A stretch of DNA of 64,000 bases from Hyaloscypha bicolor E (lineage: Eukaryota > Ascomycota > Leotiomycetes > Helotiales > Hyaloscyphaceae): contig NW_020194610.1 in assembly GCF_002865645.1 (NCBI RefSeq), positions 62,001 to 126,000 of the forward strand, written 5' to 3'. Numbering within the stretch: position 1 is the stretch's first letter; each line of letters opens with the position of its first letter. Positions 50,248 to 61,536 of the stretch are shown piece after piece. Below the pieces are notes generated by a model. That model saw only the letters and a program-made list of their open reading frames with translations. It was not told where the DNA came from and ran no database searches. A program made the position numbers and the translations under genes.

Positions 50248-51348
50248 GATGGGGGTGCGAGGTGCTGGGAATAGGACGTGAGGTCGTTTGATTTGCATTT
50301 TCATTTGTGGTAGGGGTTGGTGATTTCACGGCGTACACATAGATGGCAATAGGTAGGCAAAAGTACTTCATACATCATACCTGCCACCACTCGAGGAAAC
50401 AGCATGTTGGCTTTCGCTACTTACGATTTTATTTTATTTTTTCGTGCGGCCCTACTTTGGGAAGTCTTCCCCACTTTAACCTACTTTCCGCTCTATAGTT
50501 CTACACACCTCATTTTCACCCCTTCCCCGGTTGAATACCCAAACCGGAAGGGTAAAGATCCAATTTGCGAATCCTCAATCGTTCCTAATCTCATTCAAAG
50601 AGGGTGGGTGGCAAATGGTAATTAAAGCCATGTCGTTGATCTCGATTTTAGATGTTACATGTTGGCCGCATCTTCCATTGTCTAACTATCGACTTGATTG
50701 CATCTCAGTGTTCTTAGAGGATGCTAGACCCTCAAATTTCCTTTCGTTAAATGATTGCTTGTGCCCATCCCCAATTCATGACATCCTATTAAAGATTTAT
50801 GTTAGATCATCGGTACCAACCTACTTTGGTTCTGTGCTTCACTGCTTCCGAGATCCACGTGGAGATATTTACGCGTCCGCCTCCTTGTAATACGGGTGTG
50901 TGTGTAATGCATGGCGATCCAAGTACAAACTTCCCACAAGCTTTCAGTGAAGATTGTAAATTATGGTCTGTGTTCATGTCTTACTATGTGCTTGCTTCGA
51001 TTCCTGCAGACCATTTCTAATTCAATGCTCATCAAAGTCCAATGATCGGCTAACCTCATCATCTGGGAGCTGACCCCGTGCCCAAGTTCCGATGAGTCGC
51101 CCCCATTCGGAAGTTGACGATCTAGAGTCTAGGTAGAATCTGCCACGGATTCAAAGGATTAACAAGTATAAAGAGGCGGTGTCGACCCTTCTTTATCCAC
51201 CCTCACTCCTCCAATACCTTCATCCAAGCAAACAATTCTTTCCTTTCGCCCTCGTTTCTTGCCCATCAAAACTCGCACGCCTCGTTCAACACCTCCATCA
51301 AAACTGAATTAGCTATACCATCCTACCAACATCGGCTCGCAGCTCACC
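50248..51348. other. intergenic, no gene seen
   Basis: The 3' flank of the asparaginase and promoter of the small secreted protein. Pyrimidine-rich sequence at 51185-51300 is typical of a fungal promoter. I see no coding evidence in the small open frames at 50404-51020. Confidence 0.55.
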
Positions 51349-51830
51349 ATGCAATTCCCCTCCATCACCGCGGCATTATTCTGCACCGCCTCTCTCGCCC
51401 TCGCCAACCCTGTTCCATCCACCGCAGAAGCAGCGACGGATGAACACTACGTGCCAAATCCCTACGAGTAGCCATCCCCCCTCCCATCAAATCCAACCCA
51501 TGCCCCTGCCAGACTAACTAACAACAACCGCACTTCCCCAGCGTGACCTTCTACAACGAGCCCGCGCCGCTCCACTACCCATACCACGGCACGCCCCTCA
51601 CGCTCACGATCCCACACCCCGGCGATCGCATCCCGCCATGCGTCCCCGCGCCCGCGCTGCAGGGCTTCCCAGTCGGCTACGCCCGCTGGGGACGCAACCT
51701 GGATGGCTGCGCGATCTATCAGGATACCGAGTGCAGAACGAGGGTGTGGGCGGATGGGGATTATCTCCAGCAGGGCCATCTGGGGAGGTTTGTGCGCTGC
51801 GGGGTCGTTGGGTATGGAGCCCAGGGATAG
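51349..51830 (+). CDS. small secreted cysteine-containing protein
   Basis: Join 51349-51467, 51542-51830 (135 aa). The ATG has a CTCACCATG context. Residues 1-19 form a signal peptide (MQFPSITAALFCTASLALA), followed by a short acidic pro-like stretch. The 74-base intron (GTAGCC to CCCCAG, with CTAAC branch) joins PY to VTFYNEP in frame. The mature part has four cysteines, in PPCVP, DGCAIYQ, TECRTR and VRCGVV, enough for two disulphides, with aromatic/glycine-rich spacing. I do not recognise a named family. Size, secretion signal and cysteines make it an effector-like or cell-surface candidate. The first exon is too short to stand out as an open frame, so the gene is easily missed. Confidence 0.78.
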
Positions 51831-52888
51831 AATCGATCTAGCTGCTCCTATTCCTATTCGATGTGCAGCCAGCAGACCTGGCAAGTCCAGTCAGCTGAGG
51901 TTTTTGTGGCAGGATGTTCAGTTTGTACTTTGTAGTTATTTTGCTGTTTCGGTGCTTGGATTTTCTCTGGCTTTCTAGGTGGTAATTGTTATTTCAAGGG
52001 TACTCTTGTACTGCAGCGCAGCTGGCCTGTGGGGTGGCTGAACTCCCACTGGGAGGTGTAAGCACCGTGAGGAAGGAAAGTCTCATTGCAGGAGTTGATG
52101 AGGCCTAGAATTGGCGTAATTTTTTCTTCAACCTATTGCCAACTTCGTACTCTTCCTGCGGATGCAACTTCTAACCTCTAATTTTGAATTAGCCTTTCAC
52201 TTTAATCGGTTGAAATTGGGTGCTACGCTTCTGATAAACAGCGGCATGTCGAGCTCTCGCCTCAGAGCGGTGGCGTTTCCTGAATCGTTGGAAAAGCCGA
52301 GTGGTACACCAAGCTACTTCTTGAGTGTCACAATACACCAGGTTTCGTATAACTCAGTCCCTCTTAGCACTGAAGGTGTATGGAAGCACCTGCAAGTGCT
52401 GTACGACTTTCAATTTCGCCTCTCTAGATCTTCAAATTGTGCAACCTAGAGCTTCGGGCTGATATCTTGATCGACTCATCTGCTTCCTGTCAAATAGGTA
52501 GGTTCACATACAAAATCTCTCGGCACCAATGGCCCCGCCTGTTTATGAATTGCTTCTATCCAATTCCTTTGCGTTTGGTTATTGTTATTTACTGAGGACT
52601 TCTGAAGTTTTATGTTGGTTCGCGACCCGGATCGCATTCCAAAAGGCGCATTATAGAGCTCTGCTTATCTCGGTCTAAACACATTGAAGCTAACGGGGGT
52701 TTCCTGATGCAAACTTCTTTTTTTTAACTCATATAACTTCATTTCTAATTCTATATTTGCTTTACTATTTTGTCTTATATTTAGCTTTAAGAGATTTATG
52801 ATAACAGACAAATTGAGCTTACTATTATACTTAGAGATTATATTTAGCTAATAGTAATAAACAATTCTAGTATAGACTTAGGGCTATA
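51831..52888. other. intergenic ending in AT-rich patch
   Basis: Between two convergent genes. From about 52715 to 52905 the sequence becomes strongly AT-rich and RIP-like, directly abutting and slightly entering the 3' end of the HET gene. I see no other feature. Confidence 0.55.
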
Positions 52889-55197
52889 TTAGATAATAAT
52901 AATTTTCTGGTAATTTCCGCACGTGAACAGAATCTCCCCGATCTCCTTTCCTGCTCCTACTGTGAAAATAGAAGCAATACCAATTCTAAACCAGATCTGT
53001 TCGGTAGTATCCGATCTTTCCAACAAAAGACCAGATGGGTAGCGCTCAGTAATGTGAAGATAGAGCAGTTGCGCTCCTTCTCTCGGGACATAATTTTTCA
53101 AGTCAAGCCGAGCAGACCCGAATTTTACATTCGCCCCATTAGCATCCACTACTTGCAAAGAAAATGGAAAGTAATACTCGACGCTACGCCAGCTTGACGA
53201 GCCTGACGAACTTGTGTCTGTTTGTACAATGCGTAATATTGACTTGGTAAAGCCCTCCACTTCTAGGTAGTTGTAAGCCTTGCATTTGGGATGTTGGTTG
53301 CCATGTTCTAGGACGTCGAAGGAGTATTGAATCGTAGGCATCTCGATACCGTCATCTAGTTTCTTTCCCAGCCATCGGACATCAGAACCAGCAGAGGCCC
53401 AAGACCAGCTTGGAGCTCCGTATGACTCCGGTCGTTGAATTGGTAAAGGTGGCAGAGACTGCCAAAGAAGCTCACGCTTCAAATTTCCCCGCCACATACC
53501 GGCGAACGGAATAAAAGTGTCGTCAACGACAAGAGACATTTCAGCGGCGATGCTCTGCATAGCCGGCAGCTTATCAGACTGCTTGGTCAGTTGCCGAAAG
53601 GAGTATTCTTCGAGAGTAGCCATCCATTTTTTGTACAGTGCCTCCATGTCTGGGGCCAAGTTGCTCGGACCGGCAGTTTTCGGTTCGTGAAAGATATGGT
53701 CGCTCCTTGGCCACAATTCCAATTTGACAACCGCATCATCCCGCTCCCATGCCATAGACACGTTCTCCTCTGTGACCATGCAAGTCCTACACTCGAAACA
53801 GATCAAATTCTTGCAGAAGTGGATTAGTCTTGTCGATAAAATGCGTTCCTGCATTGTCCAGCCGCGAGTGTTCCATCTTGAGCAATTTATACCGACTTCT
53901 AATTCGGGATTTGGCCCCGTCCGTCCCTGTGCATACTCGTTGGGACATATGATAAGAGACTGACATCCACTGTTGCCAAGGGAATACGAGAGCCTCACCG
54001 CAGGAACACTGGCAATGTGTCGTTGAAGAAATCCGTCATGGGACGAGGTAGCGGACGTGCTGTAATCGTACTTAGCGTGGTATTTCACACGTATGACGGT
54101 ATCCGGTGGTACTCACGCAACAACAGTCACAACTGCATTTCTATATACTTTATGCATTAACTTCGCTTCGTGGGCCCAATCTTCAGGAGAGTCCTGAATG
54201 ATGCATAGAGAATCGATCCAGATATATCTGACACCCAGACAACGGCAGACAGAGACCGCGTCGGCAAAGTTTTTAGGCAAACTTGAAGGAGCCACACCGT
54301 CTTTCATGGTCTCATAGTTGGAACGAATGGTCCTCAACGGAGGGGACACAGTCATATCTCCCCACATATGACTTAGGGCAATGAACATTCTGCTGCCCAT
54401 GAGTGTATTCGCAGTTTCAATCAGACGGGGCATCTCTGATCCTGATTCGTCATCTGATCCTACGTCCAGAAGACGAGTAGGCACCCAGCTATCAGGAAGA
54501 GTATAGCACGCTCTGTGATTTGTCTGGCATTCTTGGATCCATCGTTTCATCAGTTGAACGTTTTCATCAGATAGGGTGCTGAGACTAGGCAACCTTCTCC
54601 TGTGCTGCTGCATTGAGGAGTTGAGATCTATCCCGTCGAATAGCCGTGCGTCAGTTCCATCGCTTGAACATCTGTTTGAGTAGGATGTGACACACCTAGT
54701 GTGTCAAAGCAGGCAAAGCAAAGTATCATAGAGATGTCGTGTGTCTCCTCATCCGGCCCTTCGGAATCGTGGAGGGTAACTGTCATCGTTATGGCGTAGA
54801 TCATCCTACCCTGCTGAGCATCAAGTAATGCCGCCTTTCCTTCTTGCTCAAATTGCTCACTAACAAAGTGAACATCGGCAATTCTCACCGGACGATGCCC
54901 CTCTAATCCTGCCACATGAGGATTTCCCCAATTTTCCAGTATTGTCTCTCTGAACATGCGGCAGAGCCCGCAACCTGCGGACGCAGAAGCAGCGAGGCCT
55001 GGCAAGTCCGGATAGTAGTCTAGCCTCTCGTAATCGAGCCATTGCACTGCCGGGTCGTCCTTATCCCAGCTACTGGCATTGCGATCAGGCACAATGACTT
55101 TGCAAAAGCCACACAACTGTTCCGGCGGTTGAGCATATATGTTAGCTAAGGTAAACGGAGGTGGGGTCGAACGCATGCTTTCGTTTCGTGTTTGCAT
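52889..55197 (-). CDS. HET-domain protein, three exons
   Basis: Complement of join 52889-54059, 54117-54627, 54696-55197 (727 aa). Introns of 68 bases (GTGTGT to GATAG, CTGAC branch) and 57 bases (GTGAGT to TACAG) restore one frame. The N-terminal region has paired cysteines (LCGFCK; SAGCGLCRMF) common before HET domains. The HET domain spans exon 2: FIALSHMWGD, then the YIWIDSLCIIQDSPEDW block and MHKVYRNAVVTVVA at the splice. Exon 3 starts SATSSHDGF and carries RGWTMQERILSTR, plus SYGAPSWSWASAG. An upstream GTG-initiated extension is not a credible start; ATG at 55197 is used. The last residues (QKIIII) come from the AT-rich patch, so the natural C-terminus may have been replaced. Confidence 0.85.
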
Positions 55198-56250
55198 GCT
55201 GTTCTTCAATGTATTTGGTGTGATGCTTTTTGGAAAATACACAAGTCTAGTTTGTTACGTGGTGGTCCTGCTGCTGCAGCACATGTAAGAATCACAGTTT
55301 TTGACGCTAAATTTACCGAACGCACCCGCCTAAATATAGTGAGCCTGAGCGATTAATGCCTAATATCAGCAACAAGACTTGCAAACCTACTTTAATTGAG
55401 GCTATTTAGAACCCAATTCACCAATTCACATGAAATAACTAGAAAGAAAACTGCTGATAAGGAGCTCCCCCCAAGTACCAGGCGTGCTCCTATATCAAAA
55501 ATGAGTTTTGTGACGAAGCAGTCACGTGTCTCCACCAATCACCTGATCTAGGTTGAATGGAGAGTTTGTTGAAATTAGGGGCCTGAGGCCCCTAATAGGC
55601 TTAGTAAGCCCTGGAACCGAACGCCATGGGGCTGTGCACTAGCTTAATACCCTGTCCAGCTGGAATACCCTGTATAGCTGGAATACCATATACGGCTGGA
55701 ATACCCTGTATAGCTGGAATACTACGTACGGCTGGAATACCCTATATAGCTGTAATCGGTTCAGCTGGCATAGGGATTTAGTACATGTGACTTAGGGGGT
55801 TCAGGGCTATATATACGGGCTACTTACCACTGTAGAACAGCAGTCAATTCAGTACGTTTTACTTGGTTTACATTGCAAGCACGTGACCCTAGCTATATTG
55901 CTTTAGCTAGTTCAACAGAGTTCACACATTCTCGTACACAACAATAGCATACTTACTTGGCTATAGAATAGGAAGGCCTAATTACTTTTCTCTCGTTATC
56001 TAATGTTCAGATTTAAAGGCCAAGTGTAAAAAGCAAGAACGCGAATTTGCACGTTTTACTCGCATTTTTTACTCTGATGTGAAAAGTCAACAAGAGTGGT
56101 ATTTCCGACAAACTAAGAACGAACACTACGATTTAAAGTCAAATTCCCCAGTCATCCATTAATTAGGCTACCAATCTTGCTACTTCCGCCGTCATTCTCC
56201 CGTCTCGCACACCAAATTATCCTGCAGAATTGAAAAGGTGTCCCCCATCT
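55198..56250. other. upstream region of HET gene, with minisatellite
   Basis: The promoter side of the HET gene and the 3' flank of the Ppo gene. It contains an 18-base tandem array at 55657-55759 and otherwise no recognisable gene. Confidence 0.55.
55657..55759. repeat. 18-base minisatellite, about 6 units
   Basis: Units of the form AYRGCTGGAATACCCTGT alternate between an ATAGCTGGAATACC and an ACGGCTGGAATACC type; the last unit is degenerate. It lies about 460 bases upstream of the HET start. Confidence 0.85.
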
Positions 56251-59200
56251 TTACTCATCATACTCCAATGTCAACGTCGTAGGGAAGGGGCTTTCTCGAG
56301 AATTGGGATCCAAATACTTCCTCATCTTCACCCCTGCCAACTCTTCCTCGACCACTGCCAAGCGTCCCTGTCGACCCGGTGCCCCCCTCACATTTTTCAA
56401 CTTGAATACTTCCTTCAGGATCGCTGCTAGACTACATCCCACTATTCTCGAGCCGAGGCAATAATGCATCCCGTAGCCGAAAAAGATGTGATCTTTCAGC
56501 GGGCGGTGAGGATTCAGCTTCTCGGGATTAGGGTACTGAGTCGGATCCATGGCTGCCTTGGAAGTGGCGAGGAGAATGGTTTGGTTGGCTTTGATGTGAA
56601 TAGGTCCTCGTACTCCGTCCTGGACAGTGAAATCTCTGGCTGCCACTCGCGGAAGCCCTGGTACCATATTTGTGTGGCGCATACCTTCGAACACGAAACC
56701 TTGGAGTTCGCGATCAGCAGCTTCGGTGTCAAGATGTGCGAGTTCGATAATGCGAGCCTTGTACTCCTCGTATCCTTTACTGAGATACAAATCAATAAGC
56801 AGTGAAGCCTGCTGAGTGATATTTGCAGCGACAGGAGGACCCAAACCAACACAATCACCAACCAAATCGCCGATGGGGAGTTTGGTGGCATTTAGAGCAT
56901 GATACAGACGATCTGCTTCAGGTCCAACCTCGAAAGCCGAGCCTTTAGCGAGCCAGTCGACAAGCTTCTCGGTGACTCCTGCTTGCGTTTTCAGGTGCGC
57001 TTCGTGAATCCCACGCAAGATAGGAGCAGCTTTCATAGCGCCTTCGCGGAGCACCCATTCATTTGCCGGAATGATATTAAAGGCTTGGTACATGAAGATT
57101 ACGAGGTAGATCATGTGGAGTTCGGGGATAGTCACCAACCCATGCGGACGTTCAGCGGTTTTCAATGGAATAGCGAATCGCTCAGCTAGCCAGAGGATAG
57201 GGACGACGTTCGCAACGTCTCGGACTATGTCAATAGAGCGGCGGGTACCATTGGAGTATTTCAGGGAATGGGATTTGATGAGCTTGGCCGCATTAATACG
57301 GAAAAAGCTTGCCACTTTTGATTCGAATCCTTCTTCGAAGAAGACTTTGTGGAGAATTTCAGACCGTGGGTCATGACGTTTGGCATCGTCCCAGCCGAGC
57401 AGGAAATCGTGACCATCAGTGACATTGCGGATTGCAGCTTGGTACATCACGCGGAAGTTTTCGCGGTCTCCAAAAACTGATTTGCATCCTGCGTATGTGT
57501 GGATACCGATTATATCTTTCCCACTGGCCGGTCTTTCGATATCGTACAGGTGAAGGACCTTGTTTTGCGAGAGGATCCCCTTGGCTGCCTTTGGTGTGTA
57601 GAATGGGAGCAGTGCATAGGAGGAAGTGCCTGTCCAACCACCTGGGAGACCGTTGAAGAAAAGATGAGGCAGCATGCCACCATAGGCCCCTGGTGGAAGA
57701 GTACCGAGTTTGGCGAAACCCCAATGAGTCAAAGTCGAGCTATTGAAGTCGTAGCTCAGGAATCGATCTCCACGGACGAGAGCGACGGCATCATCGAGAA
57801 TTCCACGTCCAGTAGTTTGGCCGGTGCAAACGCCACTGCCAGGCATAGCCTTTTTAGTAACTTCTGCCATGAGGCCGGGATATAATTCCAGGTTGTCAAT
57901 ATGACCATAAAGCAGCTCTGCAGCTCTGGCTGTTTCTTTGTCTGGGTTCCAATCTTCGAAGTCCTTATAGGGTTGCAAGTTCAAATATTGGCGGAACCTG
58001 GGAGGAGAGCACGAATTAGATAGCTTCGAACCAGAATTAAAGATATATCACTTACTCATTGATGGTGCAGACATTAAAAAGCTCTCTCGCTTGCAATTGG
58101 CCCATGATATCGACAATCTTCATACTTGCAGGGCTGCTATGGGCTCCAAAAGCATGGCCAGGTTCTTCAATGCAATCTTTGAGAATTTCAGCAAGATCAA
58201 CATCGCTGAACCTCCCATCTGGTCCTCTCTTAAGACCCCCGAATGTCCATTCTTTTGGTGTGGTGCCCATGAGCTTATGCCCATAGTCCATCATGACCTT
58301 CTTAAACTGGTCGATTGTCAAATCGTCCAGGGACTTAAGATCGGGTAGGCTCTCTCTAATTACATACTCCATCCACTGCAAAATTTCGAGGTTAGTTTAC
58401 TTTATTCAGAAATCAAAGTATACTCCGCAAAATTCGGAAGGAAAAGGGAAGAAACCCGAGAATAACAGGAGGTAGAACAGCGTGAGAAAAGGTACAACAG
58501 TAAGGGAAATTTTCAATATTACAGAATTAACAGCAAGGGAAGACAAAACCCTGAGGTAGTCGTACCTTATCATCAGCAGCGCTGAGGGATGCATGCCAGT
58601 GATAGAGCACAGCAAATTCAACAGAGACAACGTTTCCTGTACCTCGCTCGATTCGCTTCCCAAGCTGTTTGATTTCTTTGCCAAGATTAAGATTCCAGGT
58701 TGAATTAGCTCGTTGAGTATTAAGAATTGCCGAAACGTAGTCTTTCAGAACAACCGAAGCAAAGAATCCAACATTGATATTGCGGGTAATTTGGAAAATA
58801 TCTTCGTCTTGCCTAATTTGAATGTCAGAACAAAATCCTCATGCATCTAGCACTAGTGACCCTCATAGTGTACGGCGTACGCCCAAAGGAAATGCTACTG
58901 CGCTTTACAAGGATGTACCGCACTCAAGAAATTTAATAATGGGAAGGCATCTCTCCTCTCAAGCAGGGGGGTCACTTGGATTCGGACAGCTACTAGCAGA
59001 GAATCACATACCACTTCTGTTCCTTCTCACTCAACTTTTCCCATTGCCTGTACTTCCCCTGCTCGTTAACCAACAATAGATTCTTGGCAATGGTATTATG
59101 GTTTCTTGAGAACATGAGCAATACGCAAACCACACCAGGAGGCATCATTAGAATTCTCTCCGAAGCAATCGAATCAGGGAAAATTGTTCCATCCTTGTAA

Positions 59201-59892
59201 GTTCTCACTCGCTGCTGCTCATTATCTGTGTTTCCGTAGAGAGTACTCAGGTCCACATAACTAGATGTCTCGTTAATCCAAGGATCGGTTCGGGAAGTTT
59301 GGAAGATTTCATGAATGACTATAGTAGCGAAGGAGAAGAATAGTCGATTTAGGCCAGAGGGGTGTTCGCGGAAGGGTCCAGTGCGTTTCAGAAGCTGGTC
59401 GAAAACAAGTTCCGGATCTGGGAGGCTGGGTCCTTTTGGCGTCGATGAGGGGACATTACGACAATACGGAGTGCCAGCTTTGCCCATCTCTGGGATCCAA
59501 GGATTATTGTTACCGCCGTCGTGGCGTCTGTATCTTGCTGCCGGGCCAGCCATTGTGGGTGGCGGATGAGGGAGATCATGCCACAGCATGCCAATGAAAT
59601 CATTAGACACCGTCTCGCCCAGCCCACTGTTTGCTGGAAGGGTTTGTAGCATGGCAACTCCATGTTCCAGCAAATCCTCCTTGTCATTCAAGGGCTTCCC
59701 AGAAGAAAGAGTTTTGAGAGCCTGCAAAAGTGTTTCGGCCTCCTTGGTATTCATATGGGCGAGATCATGAAGGAGTGAGGTCTTCTCCGTTGAAGCAACT
59801 CCGGTTGCTTCCACGTCTGTCTTGCCATCGGGAGCTCGACTTGGTTTTCGCTTGATGGTTCCGAACAGCGTTCTAAGTTGACCTGGTGCCAT
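56251..59892 (-). CDS. fatty-acid dioxygenase-P450 fusion (Ppo / linoleate diol synthase)
   Basis: Complement of join 56251-57997, 58056-58375, 58566-58812, 59012-59892 (1064 aa), near the ~1080 aa of Aspergillus Ppo enzymes. The N-terminal haem dioxygenase/peroxidase domain has the presumed distal His194 (IVIHEIFQTS) and the LYHWH motif with catalytic Tyr364 and proximal His367. The C-terminal P450 domain has the I-helix amide motif A-N-I-T-Q (Asn875, Gln878) and haem-thiolate FGYGMHYCLG (Cys996). Both halves therefore look active: fatty acid to hydroperoxide, then isomerisation to a dihydroxy oxylipin (psi factor), which controls the sexual/asexual balance and mycotoxin output in Aspergillus. 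Regiospecificity cannot be read off. Exon junctions are in frame with consensus sites; the 190-base intron 2 is the longest. Confidence 0.92.
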
Positions 59893-61536
59893 TATGGGGG
59901 TTCACTAGCTGGTGTTAGAATGCACAGTAGTTTATGGAATTTGGAACAGATGGGTACCTTGCAAGTCAATTGAATGTACCACAAGTTATAAAACTTGTCG
60001 ATATTGTGGTTGGGCGAACCGCAAACTCTGATAAGCTCTGGAAGTATAGGCGTGACGTAACTGGAGAGGCGAGGTGAGAGATGCGAAGGTTCGTTTCAGA
60101 GTCTTGAGATGAAATTTAAAAGGTCAAGGGAAGGGGCGAGCTTGAGGAGCAAGTGATTTGGGGACGAGAGCTATCTGATGCGAGCTGTCACGGGAGCTTC
60201 ACAGCTCCCCTTGTCTTCCACTAACCAGCTGATTGATGAGTGGTGATCTCGTCAGTGCAATTGATGCTGCATTGCAGTAGTGGTGTCTGGCTAGAAAAGC
60301 AAATACGGTGGGTCGAGTTCGGTTGGCCGTCACGTCGCTCTTTGGCTGCTGGTCGCAATTGGCTGGCGGCCTCAAATGGTTGGCGGTTGTCTCACTGTCT
60401 TGACAGGTCACGAAATCAGCTCCAGATGAATTCGGAGCCCCTTCGGCTCCACGCCAGCCCCCTTCCTTCCCCCAAGCGTTCATCCCTGGTGCAGATCTTG
60501 ACCTAAAAACCTTAAAACTAAAGTTACTAGCTGACTGCCCCCAACGCGACCCCAGACCGAAAGAGATTTGATTGACAGTCAGAAGACATTGATGAGCTGG
60601 CTGAATGGAATAGGTTTCACCCAAAGAGCAACTTGCAAATCCTTCAGATGCGCTTTCGACAGGCAGGCCCCGCTCTTTCATATCGCCAACGCACGCAAGA
60701 TCTGCAGTGCTACATACTCTCAATGTCCAATGGCTGCTGCTCTCTGGAACGCCACTGATTCATTGCAGCTGCTGAAATTGATTGTCGCCTGCTTACAGGG
60801 ATTCTATCGGCGAATTAGCTAGAATCGCTGGGTGGTCTGAGCACTCACCTGTCTTGATCCCAGCCTTTTTTGCTAAATACAGTTAAATATTGGTTAACAT
60901 TTAAAGCACCGTGCATGTTGTAGCCCGCCCTTGTGACTATCCGGGCCCGGGTCGTGACGCCCCGGCATGCATGCATGACACGGATGGTGGCACTTGTGCA
61001 TACTCCCCCCCCCGGGCTAAAGGTTATTTGGTGGGCCGAGCAAGAACGGTGTGTAGGTATTGGTAGAATTCCTTGTCTGTGGCGCTGCACAGAGCAAAAT
61101 ATGGTCTGTGTATCAAATCTAGGGTCGCTATAGAAGGTTCAAGAAGACTTTGGGCAGTGGAGCCTCTGAATTCCAGCGTTTTCTATTCGATAAATCCCTT
61201 GTCAGATACCCTGGAAAACGTCTCAAATAACCTTTGGCCCGGGGGGATAGTAGCAAGAAAGGCCCGAGTGAGCTTAGCCACAGTAACTGGAGGGAAATCT
61301 CTGGCCGGGCAAGTCAATTGGCGACGAAGCACCAAAAACTTCCGAGGAGCAAGCTAGCTTCGCGCCGTCTGATGGTCTGAAAGAACCTTACTTCATGTTT
61401 CTCATATTGGCCCGACAACTCCACTCCCTAGGCAGGCGTCGCCCAAGGTCCTTCATTCTCGCCTTACACCGACTGATTGTCTAGGAAACACCACGACCTT
61501 TTCAATTTGGAGGGATAACTCCTCCGCTATATCAGA
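59893..61536. other. divergent intergenic region, Ppo / DUF2235 gene
   Basis: Shared upstream region of 1.64 kb. An open frame on the minus strand at 60199-60723 has no domain and looks fortuitous. A run of nine C at 61003-61014 and an imperfect GCATGCATGCATG at about 60964-60976 are the only simple features. Confidence 0.5.

Noticed and set aside
51462..51884. 140-codon minus-strand open frame opposite the secreted protein gene
   Set aside because: It spans the intron and second exon of the plus-strand gene, which has a signal peptide and clean splice sites; the minus frame has no supporting feature.
60199..60723. 174-codon open frame on the minus strand
   Set aside because: No recognisable domain, signal peptide or splice context; the composition looks like promoter DNA between two divergent genes.
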